From: JBKJTP01 sp046590195
GTDB taxonomy: Bacteria > Bacteroidota > Ignavibacteria > Palsa-1295
Assembly: GCA_046590195.1 (NCBI GenBank)
Contig: JBKJTP010000301.1
Location: forward strand, 1-6,335
Direction of reading: 5' to 3'
Length of the DNA: 6,335 bases
Below the pieces are notes generated by a model. The model searched no databases and was not told the DNA's origin. It worked only from the letters and a program-made list of their open reading frames with translations. The position numbers and the translations under genes were made by a program. The number at the start of each line of letters is the position of its first letter. Within the stretch, counting starts at the first letter, position 1. Below, one piece after another: positions 5,437 to 6,335 of the stretch.

Positions 5437-6335
5437 ATGATGAGACGTGTCTACTGCATGTCAGTAATGGCTTGTCTTGTAATGTTACTCTTCGGAGCGA
5501 ACATCGCAAGTGCACAGTCAGGGGATCGTCGTGGCGAACCAGATGTCCTTTCAACCGGCTACTACGTGGTTGATTCGGACGATGATGCTTCACCACCATG
5601 GCGTCCTAATTATTTCTTTGTCGATACCAGCTACCAGCCGGTCACCTGGACGCGTATCGCAAACGGTCCACGCCAGTTCGCGTCGCCTGGACGCTTTTTC
5701 TACAATCCTTGGGGATGGAACGACATCGCCAACATGGATACTGCAGATAATGCGATCGCAGGACCAATGCCTATTGGCTTCACCTACAACTTCTACGGTG
5801 TAGATTACGACAGCGTGTACGTTTCGACGAACGGCTTTATCGGCTTCCGTCCTTACGCAGAGGCTATCGGCGCATCCGCAGTTGATCCGACCAGTTATAT
5901 GGCTCGCGACAATAAGGATTTCAAGCCAGGTGGCAACTACACAAGCGGTCCTCGCGCGATCATTGCAGCTCTCTGGGCTGATCTCGATGTTCGTACGAAA
6001 AATGATACATCTCGCGTGTACGTCCGTACGAGCCTGTCGCTCGACACGTTCATGGTGAACTATTATAATTTCCGCCTCCGTCCAGGAAGCCCGAACGTGT
6101 TCTCGCCTAGCTTCACGGCTAGCGGTGCCGATAGGATCATGATCCGTAAGTTCCAGATCGTTCTGTCTCGTACAGATTCAGCGGTTCAGGTCAACTACGG
6201 TGCGTTCTCCGGTGCTATCAATAGCTTCCCTCCGGTACTCGCGTGGCGCTTGTTCCAGAACAACGTGTCGATCGGTGTGTCTAATCACACTCGCACACAG
6301 GCAACATCGTTGCTGTTCAGGAATAAGTGGAATGC
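5437..6335 (+). CDS. Secreted or surface protein, N-terminal part (runs off the right edge)
   Basis: The frame stays open from ATG 5437 through the window's end: 299 complete codons with no stop. Residues 1-26 are a clear signal peptide with arginines at 3-4, a hydrophobic core and a cut after ASA. The mature part is rich in aromatic residues, aspartate and asparagine, typical of an extracellular beta protein. GFTYNFYGVDYDSVYVSTNG (114-133) and AIIAALWADLD (174-184), followed by strands such as FMVNYYNFRLR and KFQIVLSRTDSAVQVNYGAF, are the pattern of nidogen-like regions found in large adhesins and secreted proteins of Bacteroidota and relatives. Many of those end in a type IX secretion sorting domain; if present, it lies outside the window. 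No known enzyme motif is seen. A second ATG at 5440 is equally possible; neither has a Shine-Dalgarno sequence. Exact function unknown. Confidence 0.85.
   Translation, partial: MMRRVYCMSVMACLVMLLFGANIASAQSGDRRGEPDVLSTGYYVVDSDDDASPPWRPNYFFVDTSYQPVTWTRIANGPRQFASPGRFFYNPWGWNDIANMDTADNAIAGPMPIGFTYNFYGVDYDSVYVSTNGFIGFRPYAEAIGASAVDPTSYMARDNKDFKPGGNYTSGPRAIIAALWADLDVRTKNDTSRVYVRTSLSLDTFMVNYYNFRLRPGSPNVFSPSFTASGADRIMIRKFQIVLSRTDSAVQVNYGAFSGAINSFPPVLAWRLFQNNVSIGVSNHTRTQATSLLFRNKWN

Noticed and set aside
5510..5803. 97-codon plus-strand frame inside the last gene
   Set aside because: It is out of frame with the signal-peptide-bearing frame from 5437, which explains the sequence far better.
1..6335. 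CRISPR array, insertion sequence, rRNA or tRNA gene
   Set aside because: No regularly spaced repeats, no transposase-like frame and no recognisable rRNA or tRNA structure were found on either strand.

Overview
The window looks like a piece of chromosome from a Gram-negative bacterium of the Bacteroidota/Chlorobiota side of the tree. A Kapabacteria- or Ignavibacteria-like organism is my best guess, but it is an inference. The reasons are: two tandem OmpH/Skp-family genes directly before lpxD; no recognisable Shine-Dalgarno sequence before any gene; a promoter whose -10 reads TATATTTG, matching the TAnnTTTG form known from Bacteroidota; and a large secreted protein at the right edge of a type common in phyla with type IX secretion. 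Base composition is about half GC, with an unusual abundance of CGATCG.

Layout. Positions 1-586 hold no gene I can support. They contain a strong promoter-like site (75-105) and a repeat-rich stretch made of two degenerate copies of one unit (128-210 and 310-379), with several palindromes. Positions 587-1102 encode a first OmpH/Skp-like periplasmic chaperone, closed off by a near-ideal 14-bp hairpin (1169-1200). Then come four closely packed genes: a second OmpH-like protein with a proline/serine-rich tail (1245-1979), lpxD (2012-3055), an enoyl-CoA hydratase (3084-3884) and dprA (3881-5029). Gaps are 32, 28 and -4 bases, so they are probably one transcription unit. A 407-base gene-free gap (5030-5436) carries a weak promoter candidate and a series of hairpins, two of which cannot form together. 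From 5437 to the right edge runs an open, unterminated reading frame for a secreted protein.

How the genes work together. The OmpH/Skp proteins escort outer-membrane proteins through the periplasm, and LpxD adds the second acyl chains in lipid A synthesis, so the first half is an outer-membrane construction cluster. The enoyl-CoA hydratase (fatty acyl-CoA metabolism) and DprA (RecA loading on incoming single-stranded DNA) share the operon without an obvious functional link. No clear new biological system is visible. The least explained parts are the two structured non-coding regions, 1-586 and 5030-5436.
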